A DNA stretch of 8,408 nucleotides, taken from positions 1 to 8,408 of the forward strand of contig JAJZHS010000091.1 of NCBI GenBank assembly GCA_021798395.1, written 5' to 3'. The notes under the pieces are model-generated. The model worked only from the letters and a program-made list of their open reading frames with translations, made no database searches and had not been told where the DNA came from. The translations under genes and the position numbers were made by a program. This DNA is from Pseudomonadota bacterium (GTDB lineage: Bacteria; Pseudomonadota; Gammaproteobacteria; Burkholderiales; Burkholderiaceae_C). Below, piece by piece: positions 7,927-8,408 of the stretch. The number at the start of each line of letters is the position of its first letter. Position 1 is the first letter of the stretch.

Positions 7927-7943
7927 AGTGTAGGCAATTTGCC
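7927..7943 (-). promoter_or_regulatory. Candidate promoter/operator: palindrome next to a -10-like hexamer
   Basis: GGCAATTTGCC (7933-7943) is a perfect 11-bp palindrome around a central T. Immediately downstream on the minus strand is TACACT (7932-7927), a 4-of-6 match to a sigma-70 -10 box about 50 bp before the decarboxylase ATG. No convincing -35 hexamer is seen at 16-18 bp; the best, TTCAGG, is at 20 bp. The palindrome would sit in the spacer of such a promoter, a usual place for a repressor or activator site. This is a suggestion from position and symmetry only. Confidence 0.25.
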
Positions 7944-8081
7944 CGACGCCGACCTGAATCCGGCGGGGTGGAATCAAAGGTTCGCCCCCGCGGCGCGGCA
8001 CCGTGCGCGGCGCGCGTATATGCTTGCAGTGCAGACGCCCGCCCGCAACCCATCCGAGGCCCTTGACGTGCCGAGCTTACC

Positions 8082-8408
8082 GTGCTGAGTCATCCGACCC
8101 TGTGGTGGATCGCCGCCGCCGCGCTCGTCGCGCTCGAGCTCGCGGTCGGCACCTTCGACCTGCTGATGCTCGCCGTCGGCGCCACGGCCGGCGCGCTGGC
8201 CGCGCACCTCGGCCTGCCGGTTCCGGCGCAGCTGATCGTCGCCGCGGTGGTCGGCGCCGGACTGGTCGGCGTGCTGTACCTGCGCCGCGCACGCGGGGCC
8301 CGTGCGTCCGGCGACGCCAACCTGCACATGGACGTCGGCCAGACCGTCGAGGTCGCGGCGTGGGACGCCGACGGGCGCGCGCGCGTGCGCTACCGCGGCG
8401 CCGACTGG
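8082..8408 (+). CDS. NfeD-like integral membrane protein, N-terminal part (cut by window edge)
   Basis: The first 109 codons are present and the gene continues past the window. The protein begins VLSHPTLWWIAAAALVALEL and has three hydrophobic segments at about residues 7-24, 27-45 and 48-68, with a positively charged stop (LRRARGARA, 67-75). The start of a soluble domain follows (DVGQTVEVAAWDADGRARVR, 84-103), consistent with the OB-fold of the NfeD family. Short NfeD proteins are usually encoded beside a stomatin/prohibitin-like SPFH protein and are thought to act with it in membrane quality control or microdomains; that partner would be expected just to the right. The start is GTG at 8082; an in-frame TGA at 8064-8066 bars any start further upstream, and the next ATG (8127) would delete the first membrane segment. 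The Shine-Dalgarno is poor (GAG 6 nt upstream). The family call is fairly confident; the precise role is not known. Confidence 0.82.
   Translation, partial: MLSHPTLWWIAAAALVALELAVGTFDLLMLAVGATAGALAAHLGLPVPAQLIVAAVVGAGLVGVLYLRRARGARASGDANLHMDVGQTVEVAAWDADGRARVRYRGADW

Larger units (their letters stand above)
7878..8081. other. Divergent intergenic region between the decarboxylase and nfeD-like genes
   Basis: This is the only noncoding stretch over 60 bp in the window (204 bp) and must hold the promoters of both divergent genes. The decarboxylase side holds the leader stem and the palindrome listed separately. On the plus side an AT island, GTATATG (8016-8022), is the best -10-like element for the nfeD-like gene, about 60 bp before its start, but no -35 match accompanies it. 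TTGACG at 8063-8068 resembles a -35 box, but its -10 would fall inside the gene, so it is not proposed. No tRNA, small ORF or repeat array was seen. Confidence 0.6.

Noticed and set aside
5685..8066. Plus-strand open frame of 793 codons antisense to the decarboxylase
   Set aside because: It is a shadow of the GC-rich decarboxylase gene: composition is Arg/Val/Ala/Asp/His-rich and low-complexity, there is no recognisable domain, and the opposite strand has full-length family motifs including the PLP lysine.
8063..8068. TTGACG as a -35 box for the nfeD-like gene
   Set aside because: A -10 at normal spacing would lie at about 8086-8091, inside the coding region, and nothing TATAAT-like is there.

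Overview
The window is GC-rich (roughly two thirds or more by eye) and is almost fully coding. Seven minus-strand genes run head to tail, and one plus-strand gene diverges from them at the right edge. The gene set is the succinylase branch of lysine/diaminopimelate synthesis with a stand-alone dapC, a PilU-type ATPase, prmB and an ABC-F ATPase. Together with the base composition this points to a betaproteobacterium, most likely a high-GC member of the Burkholderiales. I cannot name a genus.

Layout in transcription order on the minus strand, from right to left: an Orn/Lys/Arg-family basic amino acid decarboxylase (7877-5622), dapC (5568-4381), dapD (4348-3527), a PilT/PilU-type twitching ATPase (3505-2348), dapE (2351-1155), prmB (1158-277) and the N-terminal part of an ABC-F ATPase (280-1, cut by the window edge). 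The gaps shrink along the series: 53, 32 and 21 bp, then three successive 4-bp overlaps (GTGA, GTGA, ATGA). The last four genes therefore look translationally coupled, and the whole run could be one transcript. On the plus strand, an NfeD-like membrane protein begins at 8082 and runs off the window.

DapD, DapC and DapE are three successive steps (succinylation, transamination, desuccinylation) from tetrahydrodipicolinate towards LL-diaminopimelate, the precursor of lysine and of peptidoglycan cross-links. PilU-type ATPase, PrmB (methylation of ribosomal protein L3) and ABC-F are co-located but do not belong to that pathway. The decarboxylase at the head could use lysine, arginine or ornithine, so it may draw on the product of the genes behind it; that link is inference.

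The gene content is ordinary housekeeping, and I do not see a new defence, mobile or biosynthetic system. The points worth a second look are at small scale. Two perfect GC-rich hairpins bracket dapC, and the second precedes a dapD start that lacks a visible Shine-Dalgarno sequence. The decarboxylase leader holds a palindrome and a GC stem followed by T5. Two starts (PilU-type ATPase and decarboxylase) are better placed inside the longest open frame than at its end.
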